A stretch of 64,000 nt of DNA, taken from CAYQTO01 sp964420455 (lineage in GTDB: Bacteria; Sumerlaeota; Sumerlaeia; SLMS01). The notes under the pieces were generated by a model. It was not told the DNA's origin and did no database searches. It saw nothing but the letters and a program-made list of their open reading frames with translations. Below are positions 45,350-56,339 of this stretch, piece by piece; the stretch's first letter is position 1; each line of letters begins with the position of its first letter. The DNA is taken from NCBI GenBank assembly GCA_964420455.1, contig CAYQTO010000004.1:1-64000 (forward strand). Direction: 5' to 3'. Position numbers and translations under genes: made by a program.

Positions 45350-46520
45350 GCCCCGTTCCGGAAGGGCAGTTGGCTGGCTTCTGATCCACCTGGTGCTGCT
45401 CGTGGTGGCGCTGGTCACGCTCACGCCGATGGTGTGGCTGATCGCGGCAACGTTCAAGAGCCCCCGGTATATCTTCAGCTATACGTTCTTCGGACCTGCG
45501 TACGAGGAACCGGCCGGGCGCAATGTGGTCGCGTGGGAATTCTGGGAGACCTTCGACGATGTCTATACAGGCCCCGGGACGGCGAACGATGCCCTTGCCG
45601 CCGCTCTCGACGAGGTTGGTGTCACGCCACCGCCCGGATTCGCCGCGGACTGGAATGTTGAAGAGTTCCCCGACGACTTCACCGCCGAGGACCTCCGTGA
45701 GACCGCTGCTCTCATCCACGGGCAGACCGGCCTGGCCGACGACGAGCGCGATCTCTTTGGCCGTATCTTCTTCGAAACCTTCGCCCAGCGCTTTCAGGAC
45801 AACTACACGGGCATCCCCCACGAGGAACCCCGTGCCGTCCTTCCCACCCTGTCGCTTCAGAATTTCGCCAACCTGAACGCAAGCATCCCCTTTCCCCGCT
45901 ACGTCATCAATTCCTTCTTCGTGACCTGCGTCACGGTGCTGATCCAGCTGTTCCTCGCGTCTCTCGGTGGGTTTGCCCTCGCCAAGTACAGCTTCCGCTT
46001 CAAACAGCCGATCATGATCCTCATGTTGCTTACGATGATGATCCCAGGCCACGTCATGCTCGCACCTTTGTACGAGCTCATCTACCACATGGGCTTTGTT
46101 GACACCTACACCGGGCTGATCATCCCCGGCGCCGTGAACGTGTTTGGGATGTTCCTCTTTCGCCAGTCGATGTTGCAGATACCGAACGACCTGGTGGAGG
46201 CAGGCCGCGTGGATGGCTGCACGGAATTCCGAATCTACTGGAGCATCGCCCTCCCCGTTTCTCGCCCGATGATCGGCGCGTTCACCCTCATCTCCTTCAT
46301 GATGGCGTGGAACAACTTCCTGTGGCCACAGATCATCCTCCAGACGCAGGAGCGCTTTACGCTGCCGATTGGGCTGAACCAAATGGTCAGCGTGTACGCG
46401 GGAAACTACGGTGCGTTGATGGCGGGAACCTTTCTGTCGGTTCTGCCGGTGGTGGTGCTCTTTTTCCTGCTCCAGCGCGAGTTCATCAGTGGCCTGACCG
46501 CCGGCGCGGTAAAAGGCTGA
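45342..46520 (+). CDS. Sugar ABC transporter permease (MalG/UgpE type) with extended first periplasmic loop
   Basis: A 392-residue CUT1 permease; about 280 is usual. After TM1 (LVLLVVALVTLTPMVWLIAATF) and the conserved KSPRYIF, about 120 extra residues, mostly acidic and hydrophilic (46-168), precede the normal NFANLNASIPFPRYVINSFF segment. The rest is standard, with EAA loop EAGRVDGCTEFRIYWSIALP. The extra loop would face the periplasm beside the binding protein and could form an additional recognition or docking domain. One octamer lies inside this insertion. Confidence 0.9.
   Translation: MNRPRSGRAVGWLLIHLVLLVVALVTLTPMVWLIAATFKSPRYIFSYTFFGPAYEEPAGRNVVAWEFWETFDDVYTGPGTANDALAAALDEVGVTPPPGFAADWNVEEFPDDFTAEDLRETAALIHGQTGLADDERDLFGRIFFETFAQRFQDNYTGIPHEEPRAVLPTLSLQNFANLNASIPFPRYVINSFFVTCVTVLIQLFLASLGGFALAKYSFRFKQPIMILMLLTMMIPGHVMLAPLYELIYHMGFVDTYTGLIIPGAVNVFGMFLFRQSMLQIPNDLVEAGRVDGCTEFRIYWSIALPVSRPMIGAFTLISFMMAWNNFLWPQIILQTQERFTLPIGLNQMVSVYAGNYGALMAGTFLSVLPVVVLFFLLQREFISGLTAGAVKG
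45561..45568 (-). repeat. GTATAGAC octamer, copy 14
   Basis: Plus strand reads GTC TAT ACA (Val-Tyr-Thr) inside the inserted loop of the second permease. Confidence 0.9.
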
Positions 46521-46540
46521 CCGCCGCGGGTGCGCCGCCG

Positions 46541-46592
46541 GTGCGACGTCGCACGGGCCAGAGCGGGGTGGATTCCCTTCGAATCCGTCGCA
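46541..46592 (+). promoter_or_regulatory. Palindrome and CGTCGCA copies upstream of clpB
   Basis: A perfect 14-base palindrome GTGCGACGTCGCAC (46541-46554) contains CGTCGCA in both orientations. A further CGTCGCA lies at 46586-46592. Between them is another inverted repeat, GGATTC-N5-GAATCC (46570-46586). These lie 60-111 bases before the clpB ATG. The same heptamer is repeated four times upstream of the hsp20 pair. Confidence 0.5.
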
Positions 46593-46651
46593 TACTCGGG
46601 CACGTTTTTCGGTCCTCCTTTTTTCATCCAATTCCTTGAGTGAGGTGGAGA

Positions 46652-49285
<2,634 letters not shown>

Positions 49286-49297
49286 GCCGGCCTTCGA

Positions 49298-49343
49298 GGC
49301 GGCGGGGCATCGTCCCCCGGTCCCCGCCGCCCCATTTCTTTCC
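49298..49343 (+). terminator. Rho-independent terminator after clpB
   Basis: GGCGGCGGGG pairs with CCCCGCCGCC, followed by CCATTTCTTTCC. It separates clpB from pyrC. Confidence 0.65.
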
Positions 49344-49415
49344 GAAAACGCTCGCCTTTTCCGTCATACTTTCCTTTCCTCCTGGCTCGTTGCGATGCCA
49401 CCGGGAGGTGACGCC

Positions 49416-50765
49416 ATGGGCCGGGTGTTGTTTCGTGGAGGAAGGGCGGTGCTGCCGTCGGGCACGGAGGAGGTGAATGTGCTGGTGGACGGCGGCCGGA
49501 TCGTGGGCGTTGGCGTGGATGCAAATACTCCCGCGGACGAGATCGTGGATGCGCGCGGGCTGGTGCTCCTGCCGGGAGTTGTTGACGACCAGGTGCATTT
49601 CCGTGAGCCGGGCCTAACGCACAAGGAGGACCTCGTCCACGCGACGCGGGCCTGCGCCAAGGGGGGCGTCACGAGCTTCCTCGAGATGCCCAACACGAAC
49701 CCGACGACGACCACCGTCGCCCGTCTCCACGACAAGCTGGCCCTCGCCCAGGGGCGCTGCACGGTGAATTACGGGTTCTACATGGGGGCGACGCCGGGTA
49801 ATGTGGAGGAACTCCGGGTGGCGGACCGCACCCCGGGCATCAAGATCTTCATCGGGTCCAGCACCGGCGAACTGCTCGTGGACGACCAGGACGCGCTCGA
49901 ACGCATCTTCGCCGAGACAACACTTCCCATCTGTGCCCACTGCGAGGACGAGTCGACGATTCGTGCCAATGCGGCCGCCATCGGCACCCCCGCGTCGGTG
50001 GCGGACCACTCCAGCATCCGCGACGAGCAGGCGGCGGTCATCGCAACCCGTCGGGCCTTCGATCTCGCGGCGCGCCACAACCACCGGTTTCATCTCCTGC
50101 ATGTGTCGACTGCGGCGGAGGCGGAGATGCTCCGCGGTCGTCCCCGCGGCGTCACCGCCGAGGTCTGCCCCCACCACCTCCTGTTCTGTATAGACGACTA
50201 CGAGCGCCTTGGGTCGCTGGTGCAGATGAATCCGTCGATCAAGACGCGGGCGGACAACGAGGGGCTCTGGCGGGCCCTCGCCGAGGGTATCATCGAGGTC
50301 GTGGCGACGGACCACGCGCCCCACACGCGCGAAGAGAAATCGCGCCCCTACCCCGAATCCCCCTCGGGGCTTCCGGCGATCGAGAACTCCCTCGTGCTGA
50401 TGCTGGACGCGGTCAACGCGGGGCGGCTGACTCTCCAACGGCTGGTGGAGGCCATGTGCGATGCCCCCGCGCGGGTGTGGGGAATCGTGGGCAAGGGTCG
50501 CATCACCGAGGGCTATGACGCCGATCTGGTGCTCGTTGACCTGGAGCGGGAGCAGACGATTCGCGACGAGGAGCAGTTGGCCAAGTGCGGGTGGACTCCC
50601 TGGAACGGGACGACCGTGCGCGGCGCCGTTGTCCAGACCTGGCTTGGTGGCGTATGCGTCTATAAGGACAGCCGCGTGGTCCTGGAAGGCACCGGCGGCG
50701 AACTCGTGTTCGACCACGCCCGGGGCGGATTCGCCGCAACACCGGATGGCATCGGCACCGCTTAG
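49416..50765 (+). CDS. pyrC: Dihydroorotase (class I, PyrC type)
   Basis: A 449-residue amidohydrolase that interconverts carbamoyl-aspartate and dihydroorotate in pyrimidine synthesis. The metal site reads DDQVHFREPGLTHKED, with Gln at the first His position of the usual HxH. The carboxylated lysine is in GIKIFIGSSTG, further ligands in CAHCED and FHLLHVST, and the catalytic Asp in VATDHAPHT. It could be a related hydantoinase/allantoinase-like enzyme, but the REPG and GASTG-like motifs favour dihydroorotase. GGGAGGTG lies 7 bases before the ATG. The stop overlaps the convergent ilvE stop by 4 bases. One octamer encodes Cys-Ile-Asp. Confidence 0.88.
   Translation: MGRVLFRGGRAVLPSGTEEVNVLVDGGRIVGVGVDANTPADEIVDARGLVLLPGVVDDQVHFREPGLTHKEDLVHATRACAKGGVTSFLEMPNTNPTTTTVARLHDKLALAQGRCTVNYGFYMGATPGNVEELRVADRTPGIKIFIGSSTGELLVDDQDALERIFAETTLPICAHCEDESTIRANAAAIGTPASVADHSSIRDEQAAVIATRRAFDLAARHNHRFHLLHVSTAAEAEMLRGRPRGVTAEVCPHHLLFCIDDYERLGSLVQMNPSIKTRADNEGLWRALAEGIIEVVATDHAPHTREEKSRPYPESPSGLPAIENSLVLMLDAVNAGRLTLQRLVEAMCDAPARVWGIVGKGRITEGYDADLVLVDLEREQTIRDEEQLAKCGWTPWNGTTVRGAVVQTWLGGVCVYKDSRVVLEGTGGELVFDHARGGFAATPDGIGTA
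50188..50195 (+). repeat. GTATAGAC octamer, copy 17
   Basis: Exact octamer in pyrC, TGT ATA GAC (Cys-Ile-Asp). Confidence 0.9.
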
Positions 50766-51634
50766 AAGCGGACGCCGTCGACCTTGGTCATTTCCGCGAA
50801 GCGAGCCGCGAGTTTGCGGTAAATGGGCCCCGGCTTGCCGTCGCTCACAATCCGCTGGTCGATGTCGATGACGGGAACGACCTCTGCCGCCGTGCCCGTG
50901 AGGAAGACCTCGTCCGCCTCGTAGCATTCATAGAGCGTGAAGGGCTGCTCCTGGACGGTGTATCCCGCCTCGCGGGCGATTTCGATCACGGCATCGCGCG
51001 TGATGCCCTTCAGCGCGCCCATGTACGCCGGCGGCGTCGTCAGCACACCGTCCTTGACGATGAAGATGTTGTCGCCCGTGCATTCGACGACATAGCCCTG
51101 CGCGTCCAGCATGAGGGCTTCGAGGACACCGGCATGAATCGCCTCGACCTTGGCCATGATGTTGTTGAGATAGTTGAGTGACTTGACCCGCGGCGAGAGC
51201 GAGTCGGCGGAAAAACGCCGTGTGGCCGCCACGATGATCGGCAGGCCGTTCTCGTAGTACTCGTTCGGATACAGCCGCACTTCGGTCACGATGATAATGA
51301 CCGACGGGTTCGAGCACTTGAAGGGGCTCAGGCTCATCTCCCCAACCCCCCGCGTGAGCACCAGGCGTATATACCCGTTCTCCAGCCCGGACCGGCGACA
51401 GGTCTCGAGGATCGCCTCGGTCATTTTCTCGCGCCCAAGGGGCGGCTTCAGCATGATGTACTTTGCCGAGCTCTCCAGCCGTTCCAGATGCTGCTCGAGA
51501 CGGAACACGTTGCGGTCATAGAAGCGAATGCCCTCAAACACCCCGTCGCCATAGAGCACGGCGTGGTCGAGGACGCTGATCTTTGCGTCCTCCTTCGAGT
51601 AATACTCTCCATCGATATAGACGCAAACGGCCAT
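50762..51634 (-). CDS. ilvE: Branched-chain amino-acid aminotransferase
   Basis: A 290-residue fold-type IV PLP aminotransferase for Leu/Ile/Val. N-terminal VYIDGEYYSKEDAKISVLDHAVLYGDGVFEGIR is the family hallmark. The PLP lysine lies in SPRVKSLNYLNNI, the glutamate-rich strand in YVVECTGDNIFIV and the phosphate loop in FLTGTAAEVVPV. A GGAGG site precedes the ATG. It lies 81 bases after the response-regulator gene on the same strand. D-amino-acid aminotransferase is a less likely alternative. Confidence 0.93.
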   Translation of the reverse strand: MAVCVYIDGEYYSKEDAKISVLDHAVLYGDGVFEGIRFYDRNVFRLEQHLERLESSAKYIMLKPPLGREKMTEAILETCRRSGLENGYIRLVLTRGVGEMSLSPFKCSNPSVIIIVTEVRLYPNEYYENGLPIIVAATRRFSADSLSPRVKSLNYLNNIMAKVEAIHAGVLEALMLDAQGYVVECTGDNIFIVKDGVLTTPPAYMGALKGITRDAVIEIAREAGYTVQEQPFTLYECYEADEVFLTGTAAEVVPVIDIDQRIVSDGKPGPIYRKLAARFAEMTKVDGVRF

Positions 51635-51715
51635 GGTTGGAATGCCTCCGCGAGACTTGAGCAGTGAAGCTGCGGTTTCCTTGTGCACGGGCAAGCCCAG
51701 TTGCGCGGGGCCTTC

Positions 51716-53230
51716 TCAAGTCTCGCGGATTTCAATCTCGTGGAATTTGTGTCCGATGCCCTTCAGTTCATCGAACCCTTCCGGCTCCTTGTAGTCCTTC
51801 AACTCGTGAGCCATGAATCGGGCTAGGTGGCCAAAGTTGAGTTCATAGATTTCCTTTTCCCGTTCCTTGTTTTCCTTCTGTCTGGCCTCGTCGGCGGCTT
51901 TCAGGACTTCCTTCACGTAAACGCCGTAGCCAAGGTTCTTGTCGCGGATGGAGAAGCCGGGGGTGCGATGCAAGGTCTGGAATGCTTCGCTGATGGAGGC
52001 CTCGTTGAGGGGGGTGCGAAGGATTGGGGCGCGAGTGAGGCGCTCGGCGGACTGGAGGGCGTGCCCGTCGGCCTGTGGGCTCTGCACAAAGATCATGGCG
52101 ATGTGGGACAGGCGAGGGTTACTCCGGAGAAGTTGCGCCAACTGCAGCCCCGAATAGCGCGGCGTAATGATCGACGCCACCACCACGTCGGGCTGGAACC
52201 GGGCGATGAGTTCGATCGCGTGGACGGGATCCTCGAGAGGGAGAAACTCGGCCAGACCTTTGAGCGCGCGGTGGAAGACTTCGAGGTGCTCGACCCGGTC
52301 GATGAGAACAAGAACGCGGGGCTGCGTGGGGCGGGCGCGCTTGGCGGCGGATTTCCCCAGGGCGCCAAGGCGGCGTTGCGCCAGAATCTCGGCCGGACTG
52401 GGTGCTCGCGGTGACGGGGCCTTCGGGCGAAGGTCCGGTGTGGCACCCGCGGGCGAAGATGCCTTTTCCTTCGGCGGTGTTTCCCTTCGCGGCGGGTGTG
52501 GAGGCTCGGGGGCGGGTTCCTCGCGCTGGCGTCCAAAGACCACCTGGCGCTGCTGGGCCTCCCGGGTCGCCCGTTGGTAGTCGGGTTCCGGCGGGGGAGG
52601 GAGATCGACCGTGTCGCGGTCGGGCTTCTCCTCCGCTGGGGGGACGGCGACTTCCGGGGTTGACTTGCGGCCAAAGAGGCGACGCACCCGCTTGGTCTCG
52701 CGCGATGGTTCCTCCGCCCGATGGAGGATGTCGCGCCGCGGGTCCGCCGGGACCGCCGGAATATCGCCAACAGTCTCGGGGCAATCCACCGCCTCCAGCG
52801 GTGTGGCGTCGATTACGGCGATCTCTCCGGGGGTGAACGCCTTCTCACGAGGGGTGGCGCCGTTCCTTTCGAAGATGGCGGCCAGCCGGGCGATCACATC
52901 CGCGCTGTCAAAGGGCTTCTCGATATAGTCCTGTGCCCCGGTGGCGGTTGCCCTCTCGCGCACTTCCTTGCTGGAAAGGGCGGTGAGGAAGACAAACGGC
53001 AGGTCCGCCGCTGTGGGGTTGCGCCGCAGCGCCTCCGCGCAGTCGATGCCGCTCATGATCGGCATGTTGATGTCCAGCACCAGAAGGTCGGGCTCGTAGC
53101 GGTCGATCTTCTCGAGGGCATCCAGGCCGTTGTGGGCTTCGACTGTCTCGAATTCCGACGCGAGGAGCGTGGTGATGACGAACCGGACATCCGGATCGTC
53201 GTCGACGACCATGACGCGAAAGCGACTCAT
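51716..53230 (-). CDS. Response regulator with N-terminal receiver and C-terminal pseudo-receiver
   Basis: A 504-residue protein without a DNA-binding or enzymatic output. The N-terminal receiver (1-120) is complete: VVDDDPD, phospho-acceptor Asp in LLVLDINMP, Thr in FLTALSS and Lys in YIEKPF. A Pro/Glu/Arg-rich disordered linker spans about 130-300. A second receiver-like fold (about 305-425: RVLVLIDRVEHLEVF, DVVVASIITPRYSGLQLAQLLR, AMIFVQSP) lacks the phospho-acceptor Asp and the Lys. A charged helical C terminus follows. It probably works by protein-protein contacts. Confidence 0.8.
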   Translation of the reverse strand: MSRFRVMVVDDDPDVRFVITTLLASEFETVEAHNGLDALEKIDRYEPDLLVLDINMPIMSGIDCAEALRRNPTAADLPFVFLTALSSKEVRERATATGAQDYIEKPFDSADVIARLAAIFERNGATPREKAFTPGEIAVIDATPLEAVDCPETVGDIPAVPADPRRDILHRAEEPSRETKRVRRLFGRKSTPEVAVPPAEEKPDRDTVDLPPPPEPDYQRATREAQQRQVVFGRQREEPAPEPPHPPRRETPPKEKASSPAGATPDLRPKAPSPRAPSPAEILAQRRLGALGKSAAKRARPTQPRVLVLIDRVEHLEVFHRALKGLAEFLPLEDPVHAIELIARFQPDVVVASIITPRYSGLQLAQLLRSNPRLSHIAMIFVQSPQADGHALQSAERLTRAPILRTPLNEASISEAFQTLHRTPGFSIRDKNLGYGVYVKEVLKAADEARQKENKEREKEIYELNFGHLARFMAHELKDYKEPEGFDELKGIGHKFHEIEIRET

Positions 53231-53331
53231 AGGCGGACCTCGGGCGTTGCTACAGTGACGTTACCTTCGCCGATACGGCCGAATGCAATGGGAACAAAGC
53301 CAGACCTGAGACACGGGGAAGGGTGGGGACC

Positions 53332-54339
53332 ATGAAACCGGACGCGCGCACACCGGCGGAGGTCGCCGCCGACTTGATCGCCAGCGACCCACCCTCCGGC
53401 CACGCCCTGGTCGTGGACGAGCCCCACGACATTGTGGCGGGCGCCCTCGGGCGACACGGCATTCAGGTCCTCCGGTGGGAGACGAGACGTGTCGAGGATC
53501 GCGAGGCTCACCCGTGGCAGCAGGCAATGGCGGTCAGCACGGTGTTTCTCCGGCTGCCCCCCTCCCGGGAGTTTCTGGATTTCCAGCTCCACGCCATCGC
53601 GGGCCGGCTACTTCCCGGTGGACGTCTTTACGTGTTTGGTTCCAACGCGGAAGGCGCGCGGTCCGCCGGGGGCTCGCTCGAGGGCTTGTTCGGCGAGGCC
53701 GAAACGATCGAGTCGCGGCGCCATTGCCGTGTGTGGGAGGCAACGCGGCCTGCCCACATTACCGGCCTGCGCCCGGCCCTCGAGGACTGGGCAACGTCCT
53801 TCGCCTTCACCCTCGCTGGCGTCGACTATACGGCGACGACGCTGCCCGGCTGCTTCGCCGCGGGACGCCTCGATGGGGGCACCCGGCTTCTTCTCGAGGC
53901 GCTCCTCCATCGCCCTGCCGTCGGCAACCTCCTGGATTTTGGGTGTGGTGTCGGGGTGATCGGTCTGGTGCTCGGGAGAACGTGGCCCGGGTGCCGGATC
54001 GTCGGGATCGACAATTTTTCCCCGGCTGTCGAGGCGGCCCGCCAGAATGTTCCCGCCATGGAGGTCCACCTGGCGGATGGCTGGAGGGGTGCGCCCGCGG
54101 GGCCCTTCGACCTTGTTGTGAGCAACCCGCCGATCCATTCGGGAAAGGCGGAAGACCATCGGGTGCTGGGCGAGTTGCTGCGCGGCGCGCCCGGGCGGCT
54201 CAGGCCCGGGGGGCGGCTCGTGATCGTTGTCCAGTCGAGGATTCGCCTCGCCGACCGGCTTCGCGACGTCTATACGGACACGGAGTTGCTCGCCCGCGAC
54301 GGGACCTACGAGGTATGGTCCGCCATTGCCCCGGCCTAG
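53332..54339 (+). CDS. RsmC-like class I SAM methyltransferase
   Basis: A 335-residue protein with the two-domain RsmC layout. A degenerate N-terminal methyltransferase-like domain (1-160) is followed by a functional C-terminal one with LLDFGCGVGVIGLVLG (SAM loop), IVGIDNFSPAVEAARQN and the catalytic LVVSNPPIHSGKAEDH, the NPPF/I motif of guanine-N2 rRNA methyltransferases. RsmC methylates G1207 of 16S rRNA; RlmG is the alternative. GGGGAAGG precedes the ATG. The stop overlaps the convergent cstA stop in CTAG (54336-54339). One octamer encodes Val-Tyr-Thr. Confidence 0.82.
   Translation: MKPDARTPAEVAADLIASDPPSGHALVVDEPHDIVAGALGRHGIQVLRWETRRVEDREAHPWQQAMAVSTVFLRLPPSREFLDFQLHAIAGRLLPGGRLYVFGSNAEGARSAGGSLEGLFGEAETIESRRHCRVWEATRPAHITGLRPALEDWATSFAFTLAGVDYTATTLPGCFAAGRLDGGTRLLLEALLHRPAVGNLLDFGCGVGVIGLVLGRTWPGCRIVGIDNFSPAVEAARQNVPAMEVHLADGWRGAPAGPFDLVVSNPPIHSGKAEDHRVLGELLRGAPGRLRPGGRLVIVVQSRIRLADRLRDVYTDTELLARDGTYEVWSAIAPA
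54268..54275 (-). repeat. GTATAGAC octamer, copy 18
   Basis: Plus strand reads GTC TAT ACG (Val-Tyr-Thr) in the RsmC-like gene. Confidence 0.9.
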
Positions 54340-56120
54340 GCGGACTCCGCCAGCGCCGGGATCTCGATGCCCCGCCGCCGGCCCGCGTGGAGCCCCACCA
54401 TATAGACGACCGCCTCGACGATCATCCAAACCTCGAGCGCCAGCACCGCCAGCCCGATAAAGAACAAGAGCCAGTTGCGCGAGTCCGGATTCGCAAAGGT
54501 CTCGAGCAACAGCACCAGACCCCAACCGGTCATCACCAGCATGAACACCATGGGAATCGCGGTGATGACGACCGGCTTGCCCTTGCGGTAGAGCCAGACC
54601 GTCGCAACAAGGAGCGCGAGGCCCGCCAGCAGCTGATTGGTGGTGCCGAACAGCGGCCAGAGTATCATCGCTCCCATGCCGCCGGTCTTCAGCCCCTCAA
54701 GGATCGAGTCCGCCAGAAACACATCGTTGAAGGCCAGTACGAAGCCGCTGAGCACCGCGATGGCGGTGGCGACAAAGCGATTTGAAAGGACGGGCACGCG
54801 GATCGTGTTGCCCAACTCGCTGATGACGTAGCGCTGGAGGCGGGTGGTACTGTCCAGGGTCGTTGCGGCAAAGCTGGCAACGAAGACTCCCATAATCGCG
54901 GTGGCAAAGGCCAGGGGAACACCAATCCCCTGCATCAGGTTGGCCGCGCCGGGGATCACCGCTCGCATTGCATTGCCGAGGCCCTGGGCCTCGCCCCAGT
55001 TAAGGTACTTTGCCTGCCAGGCCGCCGACCCCGTCAGCATCCCTTCCGGTGTCGACATGCCAAGGCCAAGCCCCGCGCAGCACGCCACGATCACGAGCAC
55101 CGCCAACATGCCCTCGAGAAGCATGGCGCCGTAACCCACGTACTGCGCGTCCGCCTCGCTCCGCAGTTGCTTGGAACTCGTGCCGCTCGAAACAAGACAA
55201 TGAAACCCGCTGCACGCGCCACAGGCAACCGTGATAAACAGGAAGGGCAGAACGGGAAAAGGGGCGCCGATGTCCGAATCGAAATTGGTCGCGGGCGCCA
55301 CCAGCGCGGGTTGCGACACCAGCACCCCCATGAAGAGGAGCCCCATTGCGAACATCAACTGGTACGAATTGATGTAATCGCGGGGCTGGAGCAGCCACTG
55401 AACCGGGAGCGTGCTGGCAACAAAGCAATACGCCAGCAGGAGCACGGTCCAGAAGGCGACGGGGCTCAACCACCCCAGGTTCACCGAGAACTGGAACGCC
55501 TCGAACGTGCTCGAAAGCCAGATCGTCGCGTACATCAGGACGACGGACACGATGGTCCCCGCGACGAGGTTGCCCCCGCGCAGCACCCAGATGCCGAGTC
55601 CAACAGCGATCGGGATCTGGAGCCAGACCGGCAGGACGGAACTGGGGAACTGGGCAAAGACCACCGCGATCACGAGTCCGAAAATCGCGATCACGATCCA
55701 AAGTGCGAACATGATGATCAGCAGAAACAGGATCCGCACGCGGCGGTTGATGATATCGCCGCAGTAATCGCCGATCGTCCGGCCCTGGTTGCGCAGGCTC
55801 ATGACGAGGGCGGCGAAATCGTGCACTGCCCCGACGAGGACGCTCCCGACGAGCACCCAGATCAGCGCCGGGAGCCATCCCCAGATAACGGCGATCGCCG
55901 GGCCGACGATCGGCCCCGTGCCGGCGATGCTGGTGAAGTGGTGGCCAAAGACGATCGAGCGGTCGCTCGGGACGTAATCACAGCCATCCTCGCGCACCAC
56001 CGCTGGCGTCTGCCGCGACGGATCGAGCTGGAAGATCTTTCGCCCAAGCCAACGACCATATGTGTGGTAGGCCACCAGGTACAGCACGGCGGCGCCAACG
56101 ACGATCAGGACGGTTTCCAT
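54336..56120 (-). CDS. cstA: CstA-family pyruvate/peptide transporter (carbon starvation protein)
   Basis: A 594-residue multi-pass inner-membrane protein of the CstA/BtsT family. Family signatures are TYGRWLGRKIFQLD, DYVPSDRSIVFGHHFTSIAGTGPIVGPAIAV near the N terminus, and LFGTTNQLLAGLALLVATVWL near the C terminus. Members import pyruvate or peptides under nutrient limitation. Upstream on the minus strand, TTGACA lies about 80 bases before the ATG (56200-56205) in a locally AT-rich stretch and may be a -35 element. Confidence 0.9.
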   Translation of the reverse strand: METVLIVVGAAVLYLVAYHTYGRWLGRKIFQLDPSRQTPAVVREDGCDYVPSDRSIVFGHHFTSIAGTGPIVGPAIAVIWGWLPALIWVLVGSVLVGAVHDFAALVMSLRNQGRTIGDYCGDIINRRVRILFLLIIMFALWIVIAIFGLVIAVVFAQFPSSVLPVWLQIPIAVGLGIWVLRGGNLVAGTIVSVVLMYATIWLSSTFEAFQFSVNLGWLSPVAFWTVLLLAYCFVASTLPVQWLLQPRDYINSYQLMFAMGLLFMGVLVSQPALVAPATNFDSDIGAPFPVLPFLFITVACGACSGFHCLVSSGTSSKQLRSEADAQYVGYGAMLLEGMLAVLVIVACCAGLGLGMSTPEGMLTGSAAWQAKYLNWGEAQGLGNAMRAVIPGAANLMQGIGVPLAFATAIMGVFVASFAATTLDSTTRLQRYVISELGNTIRVPVLSNRFVATAIAVLSGFVLAFNDVFLADSILEGLKTGGMGAMILWPLFGTTNQLLAGLALLVATVWLYRKGKPVVITAIPMVFMLVMTGWGLVLLLETFANPDSRNWLLFFIGLAVLALEVWMIVEAVVYMVGLHAGRRRGIEIPALAESA

Positions 56121-56339
56121 TTACGCGCCCGCCATGCCGCGACGGGTGGTCTCCTTTCCCATGATTGAGGGAACTGGGAATCACCATTGTTTGATAAATT
56201 GTCAAGGCGGGGATTTGGACCGGGGGGCACCCCCGCCCGTTCTTCGTTGACGTCCGAACAAGCCCTGTCGCTTTCTCCTTGGCCCGTGCGGCCTCCCGCA
56301 GAGGTCCAGCCCTCCATTCCCGACCGGATTTCCAACCAC

